The position numbers and the translations under genes are program-made. Positions 26,543 to 35,003 of a stretch of 64,000 nucleotides of DNA are shown piece after piece. The DNA lies in assembly GCF_900639915.1 (NCBI RefSeq), contig NZ_CAAAID010000005.1:62001-126000 (forward strand), in the 5' to 3' direction. The stretch is from Legionella nagasakiensis (GTDB lineage Bacteria; Pseudomonadota; Gammaproteobacteria; Legionellales; Legionellaceae). A model generated the notes under the pieces. The model did no database searches. It had not been told where the DNA came from and worked only from the letters and a program-made list of their open reading frames with translations. Each line of letters opens with the position of its first letter. Within the stretch, counting starts at the first letter, position 1.

Positions 26543-27421
26543 ATGACAAAATATACGCAGCATTCCAAAACAGCATTGTTATTTATTATTCCACAGTTGT
26601 TGGTGACTGTTTTGTTTTTTATTTGGCCAGCTTGCAAGGCCTTGTGGCAATCGCTATTTTTCAGCGATGCATTTGGTTTGCATCAGCGTTTTGCAGGCCT
26701 GGCTAATTTTATCGATTTATTAAACAGTCGCGAGTATCTAAAAGCAGTTAGTGTAACTCTGATTATCGCAGTTTCTGTTACTTTATTAACCATGTCTCTA
26801 GGGTTGAGTTTAGCAGTCATGGTTAATAGGCGCCATAAAGGGCAACAACTCTATAAGTCATTACTTCTTTGGCCTTATGCGGTCGCCCCAGCGGTGGCGG
26901 CGCTTTTATGGCGCTTTTTATTTCATCCAGCATTGGGATGGATGACTTGCCTGCTGAATAAATTTGGTGTGGATTTTAATTATCTTATTCATGCAAAGCA
27001 GGCGTTATTTGTCATTATTATGGCCGCCAGTTGGCAACAATTTAGTTATAATTTTCTTTTCTTTTTTGCCGCCTTAAAATTGATCCCTTCTCCCCTTATT
27101 GAGGCGGCCATGATGGATGGTGCATCATCTTGGCGAATATTTTGGCAAATTATTTTCCCTTTATTATCGCCCACGGCTTTTTTTTTACTGACCATGAATC
27201 TTATTTACGCGTTTTTTGATACGTTTGGTATTATCCAGATCATCACCAATGGCGGTCCGGAATACAGTACAACGACCTTAATCTATAAAGTATATGAAGA
27301 TGGATTTGTTGCCATGGATCCTGGCAGTTCTTCAGCCCAGTCGGTTATATTGATGCTCATCGTGGTTGGTTTGACTTTATTGCAATTTCGTTATCTTGAA
27401 AGAAAGGTTCATTATCAATGA
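26543..27421 (+). CDS. ugpA: ABC transporter permease, UgpA-like
   Basis: First inner-membrane permease of a CUT1-type importer, 292 residues with six predicted helices. The coupling EAA loop is EAAMMDGASSWRIFWQIIFPLLSPT. Similarity in length and in the ITNGGPEYSTTTLIYKVYEDGF segment points to the glycerol-3-phosphate system (UgpA), but CUT1 permeases for sugars look alike. It overlaps the second permease by 4 nt. No strong ribosome-binding site is seen. The gene follows a palindromic repeat, and no substrate-binding protein gene lies in the window. Confidence 0.85.
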   Translation: MTKYTQHSKTALLFIIPQLLVTVLFFIWPACKALWQSLFFSDAFGLHQRFAGLANFIDLLNSREYLKAVSVTLIIAVSVTLLTMSLGLSLAVMVNRRHKGQQLYKSLLLWPYAVAPAVAALLWRFLFHPALGWMTCLLNKFGVDFNYLIHAKQALFVIIMAASWQQFSYNFLFFFAALKLIPSPLIEAAMMDGASSWRIFWQIIFPLLSPTAFFLLTMNLIYAFFDTFGIIQIITNGGPEYSTTTLIYKVYEDGFVAMDPGSSSAQSVILMLIVVGLTLLQFRYLERKVHYQ

Positions 27422-28443
27422 GCTGGATATTATTTATTGGTAAATTATTTGCTCAGTCCTTAGGTGTCTCTTTAGTCCGAAGCATGAAAGATGCAGGTGT
27501 TCCATATTATAAAAATGGTGATGTAGATGGTTTTAAAAATAGGCTGATTGATAAGATTGTGTTTCGTGATTTTGCATTCAAACCACGCGGGTTATCTTAT
27601 GGCAAGTTTTTAAAGCGTATTTTTACGCAGTTCCTTTCTTATATTGTTTTGTATGGTTACATTGGGTTGATGTTTCTGCCCCTCTATCTTGCCATTGTGG
27701 CTGCCAGTCATGATGGTGTCGCCATGATGCAAGCTCCCATTCCTGTTTGGCCTGGGGCATCGTTATTAGCAAACATAAAGATGGTCATGGTTGAAGGTTT
27801 GGCTGCAACGGGAGGAGAGCCTATCATCAAAATGCTTATAAACAGTTTTATCATGGCAACATTGATTGCCGCAGGTAAAATTAGTTTAGCTCTTTTGTCT
27901 GCTTTTGCGCTGGTGTATTTTAAATTTCCCTTTAAGCGTCTGTGTTTTATGTTAATTTTTTTAACGATGATGTTGCCTGTTGAAGTGCGGATTGTGCCTA
28001 CGTTTCAGGTGGTAGCATACATGGGCGGATTAAATTCCTTTACTGGCTTGACCTTGCCGCTCATGGCGTCAGCCACCGCGACCTTTTTATTCCGTCAATT
28101 TTTCAAAACCATTCCTGGAGAATTAGTAGATGCTGCAAAATTGGATGGAGCAGGCCCTATTCGCTTTTTTGTTGATATTTTATTGCCGCTCTCAAAACCG
28201 CAGTTGGCTGCTTTGTTTATCATCATGTTTGTCTATGGGTGGAATCAATATCTTTGGCCTTTGGTGATTACAACCAATCCTGATATGGCAACCATCGTCA
28301 TGGGCATTCGTTCTTTAGCAGGGGTTGCTGATCAAATTCCACAATGGCATTACATTATGACGGTTGCATTAATTGCTTTATTGCCCCCTTGCTTGGTTGT
28401 TGTCCTATTCCAACGTTGGTTTGAAAGAGGATTAATTGATTAA
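27418..28443 (+). CDS. ugpE: ABC transporter permease, UgpE-like with N-terminal extension
   Basis: Second permease of the importer. The typical UgpE/MalG region begins near residue 72 (FLSYIVLYGYIGLMFLPLYLAIVAAS) and has the EAA-type loop VDAAKLDGAGPIRFFVDILLPLSKP and the ending RWFERGLID. At 341 residues it is about 60 longer than E. coli UgpE (281). The extra N-terminus starts with a hydrophobic helix (MSWILFIGKLFAQSLGVSLV) followed by a charged stretch (KNGDVDGFKNRLIDK) that I do not recognise. The ATGA overlap with ugpA supports the early start. It overlaps ugpC by 1 nt (TAATG). Confidence 0.85.
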   Translation: MSWILFIGKLFAQSLGVSLVRSMKDAGVPYYKNGDVDGFKNRLIDKIVFRDFAFKPRGLSYGKFLKRIFTQFLSYIVLYGYIGLMFLPLYLAIVAASHDGVAMMQAPIPVWPGASLLANIKMVMVEGLAATGGEPIIKMLINSFIMATLIAAGKISLALLSAFALVYFKFPFKRLCFMLIFLTMMLPVEVRIVPTFQVVAYMGGLNSFTGLTLPLMASATATFLFRQFFKTIPGELVDAAKLDGAGPIRFFVDILLPLSKPQLAALFIIMFVYGWNQYLWPLVITTNPDMATIVMGIRSLAGVADQIPQWHYIMTVALIALLPPCLVVVLFQRWFERGLID

Positions 28444-29537
28444 TGGCTACTGTAAGCATAGCGTCTGTTGATAAATATTATGATGATCATATCGTTTTAA
28501 ATAACATCAATTTAACGATTGAAAGGGGCGAATTTGTTGCTTTGGTTGGACCTTCAGGCAGCGGAAAATCAACCTTGCTGAGGCTGGTTGCCGGACTTGA
28601 TACGGTCGATGATGGTCGTATTTTAATTAATGAACAGTGTGTGAACCAAATTCCGTCTTCTCAGCGAGACATGGCTATGGTTTTTCAGAATTATGCTCTT
28701 TATCCACACATGACGGTTTTTGCCAATATGGCCTATGGTTTGAAGATGCGTGGTATGAAAAAAACACTGATTCGTCAGCGTGTGGAAGAAGTAAGCGAAT
28801 TATTGCAATTAAAAGATTATCTTCACCGCAAACCAGGAGCGTTGTCAGGAGGGCAGCGCCAGCGGGTAGCTATGGGACGTGCCATTGTACGTTCACCTGC
28901 TGTTTTTTTATTTGACGAACCATTATCCAATCTTGATGCAAAATTGCGCACAGAAATGCGTTATGAAATAAAAAAACTGCATCAGCAGTTACGTACTACT
29001 TGTCTATATGTGACTCATGACCAGACCGAAGCAATGACATTAGCAGACAAAGTGGCTATTTTAAATCATGGCAAGGTAGAGCAGGTAGGAACACCGCAAG
29101 AACTCTATCAATATCCAGCAACGTTGTTTGTGGCAAGTTTTATCGGTCATTACCCAATGAATTTTTTGCCGGGCAAAATAGACTTATCCTGTCAAAAAAT
29201 CATAACAACAATTGGAATTGAGCTTCCTTTGCCCAATCTAAACGTACAAGTAACCTGTGGGCAGAATGTTATGATAGGGGTACGGCCTGAGCATATTAAA
29301 GTTGGATTACCACAAAAAAAAGGTCAGGTGCTGGCACAAATTGAATTTATTGATGATGTGGGGTCAGATAGGTTTCTGAAAGTCATAACAAACGTTGGAA
29401 AGGTTTCTTGTACTATTCGTGTACTGGACGACGTACCATTGCCAACTGATAATCAATTAACGTTTGATATACTATTGAATAAGGCCAGTCTGTTTTGTCA
29501 ACAGACTGGCCTTTATCTAGGGGGATGGAATGGGTAA
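28443..29537 (+). CDS. ugpC: ABC transporter ATPase, UgpC/MalK family
   Basis: Cytoplasmic ATPase of the importer, 364 residues. Walker A is GPSGSGKST, the Q-loop is MVFQNYALYPHMTV, the signature is LSGGQRQRVAMGRAIV, Walker B is FLFDEPLSNLD and the switch is VTHDQTEA. The C-terminal ~120 residues form the TOBE regulatory domain (MIGVRPEHIKVG). It completes an ugpA-ugpE-ugpC set. The last 15 codons contain a perfect 12-bp hairpin (29483-29511), and the stop overlaps the next start by 8 nt. Confidence 0.92.
   Translation: MATVSIASVDKYYDDHIVLNNINLTIERGEFVALVGPSGSGKSTLLRLVAGLDTVDDGRILINEQCVNQIPSSQRDMAMVFQNYALYPHMTVFANMAYGLKMRGMKKTLIRQRVEEVSELLQLKDYLHRKPGALSGGQRQRVAMGRAIVRSPAVFLFDEPLSNLDAKLRTEMRYEIKKLHQQLRTTCLYVTHDQTEAMTLADKVAILNHGKVEQVGTPQELYQYPATLFVASFIGHYPMNFLPGKIDLSCQKIITTIGIELPLPNLNVQVTCGQNVMIGVRPEHIKVGLPQKKGQVLAQIEFIDDVGSDRFLKVITNVGKVSCTIRVLDDVPLPTDNQLTFDILLNKASLFCQQTGLYLGGWNG
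29481..29513 (+). terminator. terminator-like hairpin inside the end of ugpC
   Basis: GGCCAGTCTGTT and AACAGACTGGCC pair perfectly around a 5-nt loop, flanked by AA and TT(TAT). It lies within the ugpC reading frame, 24 nt before the stop and 17 nt before the next start. It looks like an intrinsic terminator or attenuator embedded in coding sequence, although the T-run is short. Confidence 0.55.
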
Positions 29538-30417
29538 AAGAACTCAGCAGTTGCGTACCATTGATGCGCCAATTTTTCGTTATTGGCATGCGATGTATAT
29601 GTCTTTCTATTCCCGCCGACTCTATGTGGATGTCTCTAAACGTTGGCACGGTTTTGGCCTTACTTATTTATTCCTGGTTTTAATGATTGCTTGTGTTCCT
29701 TTATCAATACGGATTATTGTGGATTTTAGGCAGTTTCTTGACGAACAAGTCCTTTTCCCCTTGGAAGAGTTACCACCGCTTTATATTCAAGATGGTCAAG
29801 CGTCTTTTGATAAACCAATGCCGTACACAATAAAAAATAAACAAGGTGAAATTGTATTAATTGTAGATACGATGAGTACAAAAGCTGATTTACCTAAATT
29901 AACCCGAAATTATCCGAAGCTAAATGTATTGATTACTAAAAATAAACTTTATTTTAGACCACCGAGGCCACGCTTTTTTTTCAATTCAGACACACAAATG
30001 CCTACAAATAGTTTTTATGAACAATCTTTTTCTAACTATGAAAATGAAGTTTTTGTTGGGCAAGAAGTGATGAAGTCCACGGTGATTTCACGGATTAAAT
30101 GGATGGCAGAGTTTCTTATTTATTTTTTGTTGTTCAGTATTTTTTATTCCATTTATCTTGTTTTAACCTTAACCTTGGCTTTTCTGGGCCAGGTTTTCGC
30201 TCAGGTTTTATTTAATGTAAAAATTAAATACAAAGAATCTTGTCGTCTGTTTGCAGTGGCTGCAACCCCACAAATTGTACTTTTTCTGATGATAGCGTTT
30301 GCTGGCAATTTAATGTTTCCAGGCATGGGTGTTTTTTCTATCGGATTATTGGCAATCTATTATTGCTATGGGGTTATTGCGATAAAAAGTGAACGAAATA
30401 AAATGGTGATTTCATGA
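29530..30417 (+). CDS. DUF1189 family membrane protein
   Basis: Membrane protein of unknown function. RYWHAMYMSFYSRRLYVDVSKRWHGFG near the N-terminus, a first helix (about 45-66), a soluble extracytoplasmic region (about 70-185, with YIQDGQASFDKPMPYTIKNKQGEIVLIVDT) and three or so C-terminal helices (about 195-285) fit DUF1189. Relatives in Firmicutes lie in maltodextrin loci, which fits a position behind an ABC sugar importer. AGGGGG 5 nt before the ATG supports the start. The overlaps (8 nt with ugpC, 4 nt with the hydrolase) make it part of this operon. Confidence 0.72.
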   Translation: MGKRTQQLRTIDAPIFRYWHAMYMSFYSRRLYVDVSKRWHGFGLTYLFLVLMIACVPLSIRIIVDFRQFLDEQVLFPLEELPPLYIQDGQASFDKPMPYTIKNKQGEIVLIVDTMSTKADLPKLTRNYPKLNVLITKNKLYFRPPRPRFFFNSDTQMPTNSFYEQSFSNYENEVFVGQEVMKSTVISRIKWMAEFLIYFLLFSIFYSIYLVLTLTLAFLGQVFAQVLFNVKIKYKESCRLFAVAATPQIVLFLMIAFAGNLMFPGMGVFSIGLLAIYYCYGVIAIKSERNKMVIS

Positions 30418-31202
30418 GAGAATTGTTGCATTTTGCTCATGGGAATGGCTTTCCCTCACCTTGTTATCAGCAACTGTTTCTTCATTTGAAAACTCATTTT
30501 GATTGTTGCTACATTGATCGCGTTGGGCATACGCCGGAATTTCCGGTGACTGAAAACTGGCATCATCTGGTTGATGAAGTCATTGCCAGTGTTCAACACC
30601 AGACTTCGCATCCGGTTATTGCATTGGGCCACTCACTAGGTGGGGTATTAAGTTTTAGAGCAGCAGTTGCACAACCTTCTTTATTTAGGGCGGTGATCTT
30701 ATTGGATTCTCCGATCATAGGCCGCTTTAAATCAGGTTTATTAAGACTTTCAAAAACATTAGGAATGATTGATCATGTGACTCCTGCTTTTCGTACTCGC
30801 GGACGACGCCAATACTGGCAAACCAAAGAACAGGCGTTAACTTATCTTAGAAGCAGAAAATTATTTAAACACTTTACGGATGCATGTCTTGAGGATTATA
30901 TTGATTATGGTATGCAACAGGATGAGAAAGGCTATTCATTGCGATTTGACCGTCATATAGAATATCAAATTTATCGTACCATTCCTCATATGCTTTATGA
31001 ATATGAGGGAAAATTAAAAATTCCGGCAGTACTCATCCACGGCAGTAAAAGCAATATTATTGACCGTATGGACTTGCGTTACATGCAAAAGCATTACAAT
31101 ATTAAAACTTACGAAATAAGTGGTACTCATATGTTTCCGATGGAGCATCCTAAAAAAACGGCCGATTTAGTGGTTAAAGCGGTGGATGCATTATTCAAAT
31201 AG
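30414..31202 (+). CDS. Alpha/beta hydrolase
   Basis: Cytoplasmic serine hydrolase of the alpha/beta fold, 262 residues. The nucleophile elbow is GHSLGG (residues about 72-77), the oxyanion segment FAHGNGFPSPCY is near the N-terminus, and a late histidine lies in GTHMFPMEHP. The acidic residue may be in LIHGSKSNIID. The lid (about 105-190) is rich in Arg/Tyr. The substrate is unknown; esterase, lipase or thioesterase are all possible. It is the last gene of the ugp-like operon, joined by an ATGA overlap. Confidence 0.85.
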   Translation: MRELLHFAHGNGFPSPCYQQLFLHLKTHFDCCYIDRVGHTPEFPVTENWHHLVDEVIASVQHQTSHPVIALGHSLGGVLSFRAAVAQPSLFRAVILLDSPIIGRFKSGLLRLSKTLGMIDHVTPAFRTRGRRQYWQTKEQALTYLRSRKLFKHFTDACLEDYIDYGMQQDEKGYSLRFDRHIEYQIYRTIPHMLYEYEGKLKIPAVLIHGSKSNIIDRMDLRYMQKHYNIKTYEISGTHMFPMEHPKKTADLVVKAVDALFK

Positions 31203-31314
31203 TGAAGTGGATATAAATGTATCCTAGATAATACGAAGTGCTGTCCGGGATGTTACCAGTGCGGTTACTGCTTTGCATTAACCAGACCATGGGATAATTA
31301 TTAAGGGAGAAACC

Positions 31315-33798
31315 ATGCTGCATAGTCTATTGATCATGATGGTTTTAGGTGCAGTCTATTTGTTGCTTATGAAACAAGCATCCATGGCTGTATGGTCCAT
31401 CAGTTATGCAATATTTGCATTCTTGGTTATGAAATATGGTTCTCCCAGCTTGCTTGTCCAGGCTGGGTTATGGCTAGGTTTTGCACTGTTCCTCATCGGG
31501 TTAATTAGACCGCTTCGCCAAGTATTATTAACCCGTCCCTTATTTCGTGTCGCCCGGCGAGCTATGCCGGCAATGTCTGCCACCGAGCGGGAAGCATTGG
31601 AAGCAGGTACGATTGGTTGGGAAGGGGAACTATTCAGTGGTGCTCCAGATTTTAGTCGTTTGCGGTCCGCTCCTGCTCAACCATTAAGCGATGATGAGCT
31701 GGCTTTTTTAAGTGGACCTGTGAATACGTTATGCCGCATGATTGACGATTGGGACATTACTCATAATCGCACGGATATGCCACCAGAAATGTGGACATTC
31801 ATAAAAACGCATGGTTTCCTGGGAATGATCATTCCCAAACGTTATGGTGGACTTGGATTTTCAGCAACAGGACAGATGTCGGTTTTAGTGAAACTGTATA
31901 GTCGTTCCGTGACGGTGGCGTCTACCATTTCGGTGCCTAATTCTTTAGGCCCGGCCGAATTGCTCTTAAAATATGGTACAGAAGAGCAAAAAAATTATTA
32001 TTTGCCTCGTTTGGCGAATGGTACAGACATTCCATGTTTTGCATTGACTGGCCCGAATGCTGGCTCAGACGCTGCATCCATCCCGGATCTGGGCATCGTT
32101 TGCCGTGAGCGCATTGATGGGCAAGACGTGTTGGGAATTCGTTTAAATTGGGATAAGCGTTACATTACATTATGCCCAGTTGCAACGGTTATTGGTTTGG
32201 CATTTCGCTTGTTTGACCCGGAAAATCTCTTGGGTAAAGGACATGACATCGGTATTAGTTGCGCTTTAATTCCTGCAGACACGCCAGGTGTTATTAAAGG
32301 TCGCCGTCATTTTCCTTTAAATATTGCATTTCTCAATGGCCCAACGCAAGGGAAAGATGTTTTTGTGCCTATTGAGTATCTCATTGGTGGTGAAAAAATG
32401 GCTGGTCAGGGATGGCGCATGTTAATGGAGTGCTTAAGTGCGGGACGCGCCATATCATTGCCCTCAAGCGCTGCAGGTGGTACCCAAGCCGTTTCTTTGG
32501 CCAGCGGTGCTTACGCGCGTGTACGCAAGCAGTTTAATCAACCGATTGGGAAATTCGAAGGCATTGAAGAAGCACTGGCACGCATCGCTGGAAAAACATA
32601 CATGATCAACGCTGCTTTAGCCATGACCACTGCCGCTATTGACCATGGGGTCAAATCAGCAGTTGCAGGTGCAATCCTGAAATATCATACGACTGAATGG
32701 GCGCGTGCAACAGCACTTGACGCCATGGATATTCATGGGGGTAAAGGCATCTGTCTTGGTCCCAATAATTATTTGGGTCGGGGTTATCAAGGCGCTCCCA
32801 TCAGCATTACCGTGGAAGGGGCTAACATCCTGACCCGCAGCCTAATCATCTTTGGGCAAGGTGCTATTCGTTGTCATCCGTATGTGTTCCGTGAAATGGA
32901 AAGCCTTAAGGCAAATGATTTAGCCGCATTTGATCAAGCATTATGGGGACATACCGCATTCATGTTGGCAAATTTTACCCGCTCTTTGTTATTTTCTTTC
33001 ACCGATGCCCGCTGGACCAGGGCACCAGCGATGACAGAGATAAAACGCCATTATCAATGGATTAACCGGTACAGCAGTCATCTCGCTTTTCTGGCTGATT
33101 TTTCCATGATGACTCTCGGAGCGACATTAAAGCGAAAAGAAACATTATCTGCTCGCTTAGGGGATATGCTGAGTTATTTGTATGTTGCTTCAGCGGTTTT
33201 AAATCGATTTCAGCAAGATGGGGAACCGGCTGCTGATTTGCCATTGGTTGAATGGTGTTGCCAATATTTATTGCATGAATGTGAGACAGCCATGCAGGGC
33301 GTCATTGCCAATTTTCCGCGACGTTGGGGACGAATTATTTTAAGATTGATTTTACAGCCGTTAGGAGGCCAACGAGCAAAACCAAGCGATAAACTAGGCC
33401 AGGCAGTGGCACGTTTGTTGATTGAGCCTAATGAAACCCGGACACGTCTAACCCGACTGGTGTTTGCTGAGCCAAGCCAGCAATGTCCTTTGGGGCAATT
33501 GGAAGAAGCATTCCATAAATTATGTGCAGCAGAAGCGCTGGAAAAGAAAGTAGCGCAAGGCGTGCGTGAAAAACTCATCCATTCCTTGACGTTGCTTGAA
33601 CAAATTGAAGAGGCAAAAGCAAAAGGCATCCTCAATGCACAAGAAGCGCGGCAGTTAAAAGAAGCAGAGCTGGCTAGGCAACAAGTCATTGCCGTTGATG
33701 ATTTCAGTACGGAAGAATTGGCCCGGCAATCGACAGGAGTGAAAGCTGGAAAAAAGCACTCAAGTGAAGAAGACGTGGCATCAGTCGAAATTGCATAA
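31315..33798 (+). CDS. fadE: Acyl-CoA dehydrogenase FadE
   Basis: FAD-dependent first step of fatty-acid beta-oxidation at the inner membrane. At 827 residues it is close to E. coli FadE (814), longer than ordinary acyl-CoA dehydrogenases. The N-terminus has two hydrophobic helices (about 1-63). The core shows GFLGMIIPKRYGGLGFSATG, CFALTGPNAGSDAASIPD, SLPSSAAGG and DIHGGKGICLGPNNYLGRGYQ. The Lys/Glu-rich C-terminus ends in a short disordered tail. AAGGGAG precedes the start. Two small hairpins (33801-33827, 33829-33846) follow the stop. Other beta-oxidation genes are not nearby. Confidence 0.95.
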   Translation: MLHSLLIMMVLGAVYLLLMKQASMAVWSISYAIFAFLVMKYGSPSLLVQAGLWLGFALFLIGLIRPLRQVLLTRPLFRVARRAMPAMSATEREALEAGTIGWEGELFSGAPDFSRLRSAPAQPLSDDELAFLSGPVNTLCRMIDDWDITHNRTDMPPEMWTFIKTHGFLGMIIPKRYGGLGFSATGQMSVLVKLYSRSVTVASTISVPNSLGPAELLLKYGTEEQKNYYLPRLANGTDIPCFALTGPNAGSDAASIPDLGIVCRERIDGQDVLGIRLNWDKRYITLCPVATVIGLAFRLFDPENLLGKGHDIGISCALIPADTPGVIKGRRHFPLNIAFLNGPTQGKDVFVPIEYLIGGEKMAGQGWRMLMECLSAGRAISLPSSAAGGTQAVSLASGAYARVRKQFNQPIGKFEGIEEALARIAGKTYMINAALAMTTAAIDHGVKSAVAGAILKYHTTEWARATALDAMDIHGGKGICLGPNNYLGRGYQGAPISITVEGANILTRSLIIFGQGAIRCHPYVFREMESLKANDLAAFDQALWGHTAFMLANFTRSLLFSFTDARWTRAPAMTEIKRHYQWINRYSSHLAFLADFSMMTLGATLKRKETLSARLGDMLSYLYVASAVLNRFQQDGEPAADLPLVEWCCQYLLHECETAMQGVIANFPRRWGRIILRLILQPLGGQRAKPSDKLGQAVARLLIEPNETRTRLTRLVFAEPSQQCPLGQLEEAFHKLCAAEALEKKVAQGVREKLIHSLTLLEQIEEAKAKGILNAQEARQLKEAELARQQVIAVDDFSTEELARQSTGVKAGKKHSSEEDVASVEIA

Positions 33799-33800
33799 TT

Positions 33801-33846
33801 ACCAGGCATAAGATAAGAATACCTGGTTGGCATCTTTGTGGATGCC
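33801..33846. terminator. hairpins between fadE and the orphan gene
   Basis: ACCAGG/CCTGGT (33801-33827) and GGCATC/GATGCC (33829-33846) lie between converging genes, the second reaching to within 2 nt of the orphan gene's stop codon. Position suggests a termination region; there is no strong T-run. Confidence 0.35.
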
Positions 33847-33847
33847 A

Positions 33848-34465
33848 TTATGAAACGCTTGGCGATGATTTTGTTGTTAATTCGGATGCCGCTTCTCTGG
33901 ATTCATCTAACAATTTTTCAGAAGATGTTTTGATACCGAGGGTCTCCCGCACTGTTTTTACTAGCTTTGCTAAAAAGTTAAAAACCCAATTGTCACTAAA
34001 TGAATGTTCCTTGAGGGCACTTTTCTTTTGATCTTGAGTCATGCCTGCTGACCTATCTTGATATTTATCTCTTTCTACATCCTGGGCATTAACAATAGGT
34101 TCGGTTCTTTTTAAAAAGTCCGTAAGAATTTTCCCGGCTTTTTCCTCGTCCATGGCATCAATCATCTCATTTAGCTGCGCAATTTTAGCATCGGTTTTGG
34201 TTCCAACTCTAAAAAGCATTTCAGTACCACGGCTAGGATCTGGACTTTTTAGGTCAAGTATTTGTTCTACCGTTGGTAAAAACAATTCATCAACAACGGC
34301 TTTCCTTGCTCTTATTCTGGTTACATCGGCATTGTTTAAAAAAGCAGAACCATCAAAATTCCTTTGAGTTGTAACCCTATCAATATAGTCCAGTTTATCA
34401 AGTTCGGTTAAAAAATTTCGTACGATCTCTTTTAGGCAATCTTTCTTAGGAGTAGGTGATGGCAT
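33848..34465 (-). CDS. Orphan helical protein, candidate Dot/Icm effector
   Basis: Unrecognised 205-residue, mainly helical and highly charged protein without signal peptide or membrane helix. It opens MPSPTPKKD and ends LLDESREAASELTTKSSPSVS: a Glu-containing block followed by Ser/Thr/Pro, similar to the tails of the orphans at 5.1-8.0 kb (PSPSI, PSPP). This is the kind of C-terminus recognised by Dot/Icm. It stands alone between fadE and minE, facing fadE. The start has only a weak GAG upstream. Effector status is inferred; a small cytoplasmic protein of other function is possible. Confidence 0.6.
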   Translation of the reverse strand: MPSPTPKKDCLKEIVRNFLTELDKLDYIDRVTTQRNFDGSAFLNNADVTRIRARKAVVDELFLPTVEQILDLKSPDPSRGTEMLFRVGTKTDAKIAQLNEMIDAMDEEKAGKILTDFLKRTEPIVNAQDVERDKYQDRSAGMTQDQKKSALKEHSFSDNWVFNFLAKLVKTVRETLGIKTSSEKLLDESREAASELTTKSSPSVS

Positions 34466-34601
34466 AATAAATACTCAATTTGATAATTAATTTAATACTA
34501 ATTTAGTATTAAATTTGCTTTTTTACCAATTTATTTCGCTATTATTATTTTTTATTCGGCACATGTGGTGGTGTTATAGGTATAATTGCATGATAATTTC
34601 C

Positions 34602-34622
34602 GGATATCGCTTTGCGCTATCC
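34602..34622. repeat. REP-like hairpin in minE upstream gap
   Basis: GGATATCGC and GCGCTATCC pair with one mismatch around TTT. It is the only structured element I see in the ~280-nt gap 34466-34745, which is otherwise A+T-rich and lacks a tRNA or a plausible gene. It resembles the dispersed GGATAxCGC...CCAGGCTACG hairpins found near gene ends. Confidence 0.4.
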
Positions 34623-34745
34623 AGGCTACGGTTTTTTCTAGATAAAAATAGGATTGTGTTTGTTTTTTGGAAAGTATTGGGGAGCAAGAACCGCTGAGAT
34701 AGCAATCTCAGGTTAGTGAATTAATGAAACAAATCTGTACTACAG

Positions 34746-35003
34746 TTATGCTAACGCTTCATCCGGCATAGTGACGTTTAGCTCAAGCACTGCATTATCA
34801 CCCATGCGTTCTAGATTGACACTGACTTGATCATGGCTGATGGGGATGTATTTCGCAATGACGGCCAGAATTTCTTCTTGCAATTTTGGTAAATAATCGG
34901 GCGTATTTCTTTGGGTGCGCTCGTGCGAGATGATGATTTGCAGGCGTTCTTTAGCGACTTTTGCCGTCGTATTACGCTTGCGTAAGTAATTAAAGATACT
35001 CAT
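34746..35003 (-). CDS. minE: Cell-division topological specificity factor MinE
   Basis: Drives pole-to-pole oscillation of MinD by stimulating its ATPase. 85 residues, normal. The N-terminal [32 protein letters not shown] contains the membrane-binding helix and the MinD-contact region; the C-terminal half is the dimerisation domain ([28 protein letters not shown]). The ATGA overlap with minD couples the two. minC is not in this locus. Confidence 0.96.
   Translation of the reverse strand: MSIFNYLRKRNTTAKVAKERLQIIISHERTQRNTPDYLPKLQEEILAVIAKYIPISHDQVSVNLERMGDNAVLELNVTMPDEALA

Noticed and set aside
33210..33848. Long minus-strand open frame (212 codons) across the 3' part of fadE
   Set aside because: Entirely antisense to well-conserved FadE coding, Ser/Ala-rich composition typical of a shadow frame, and no ribosome-binding site.
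34466..34745. Possible tRNA or small gene in the minE-orphan gap
   Set aside because: No cloverleaf or convincing start; only a REP-like hairpin.
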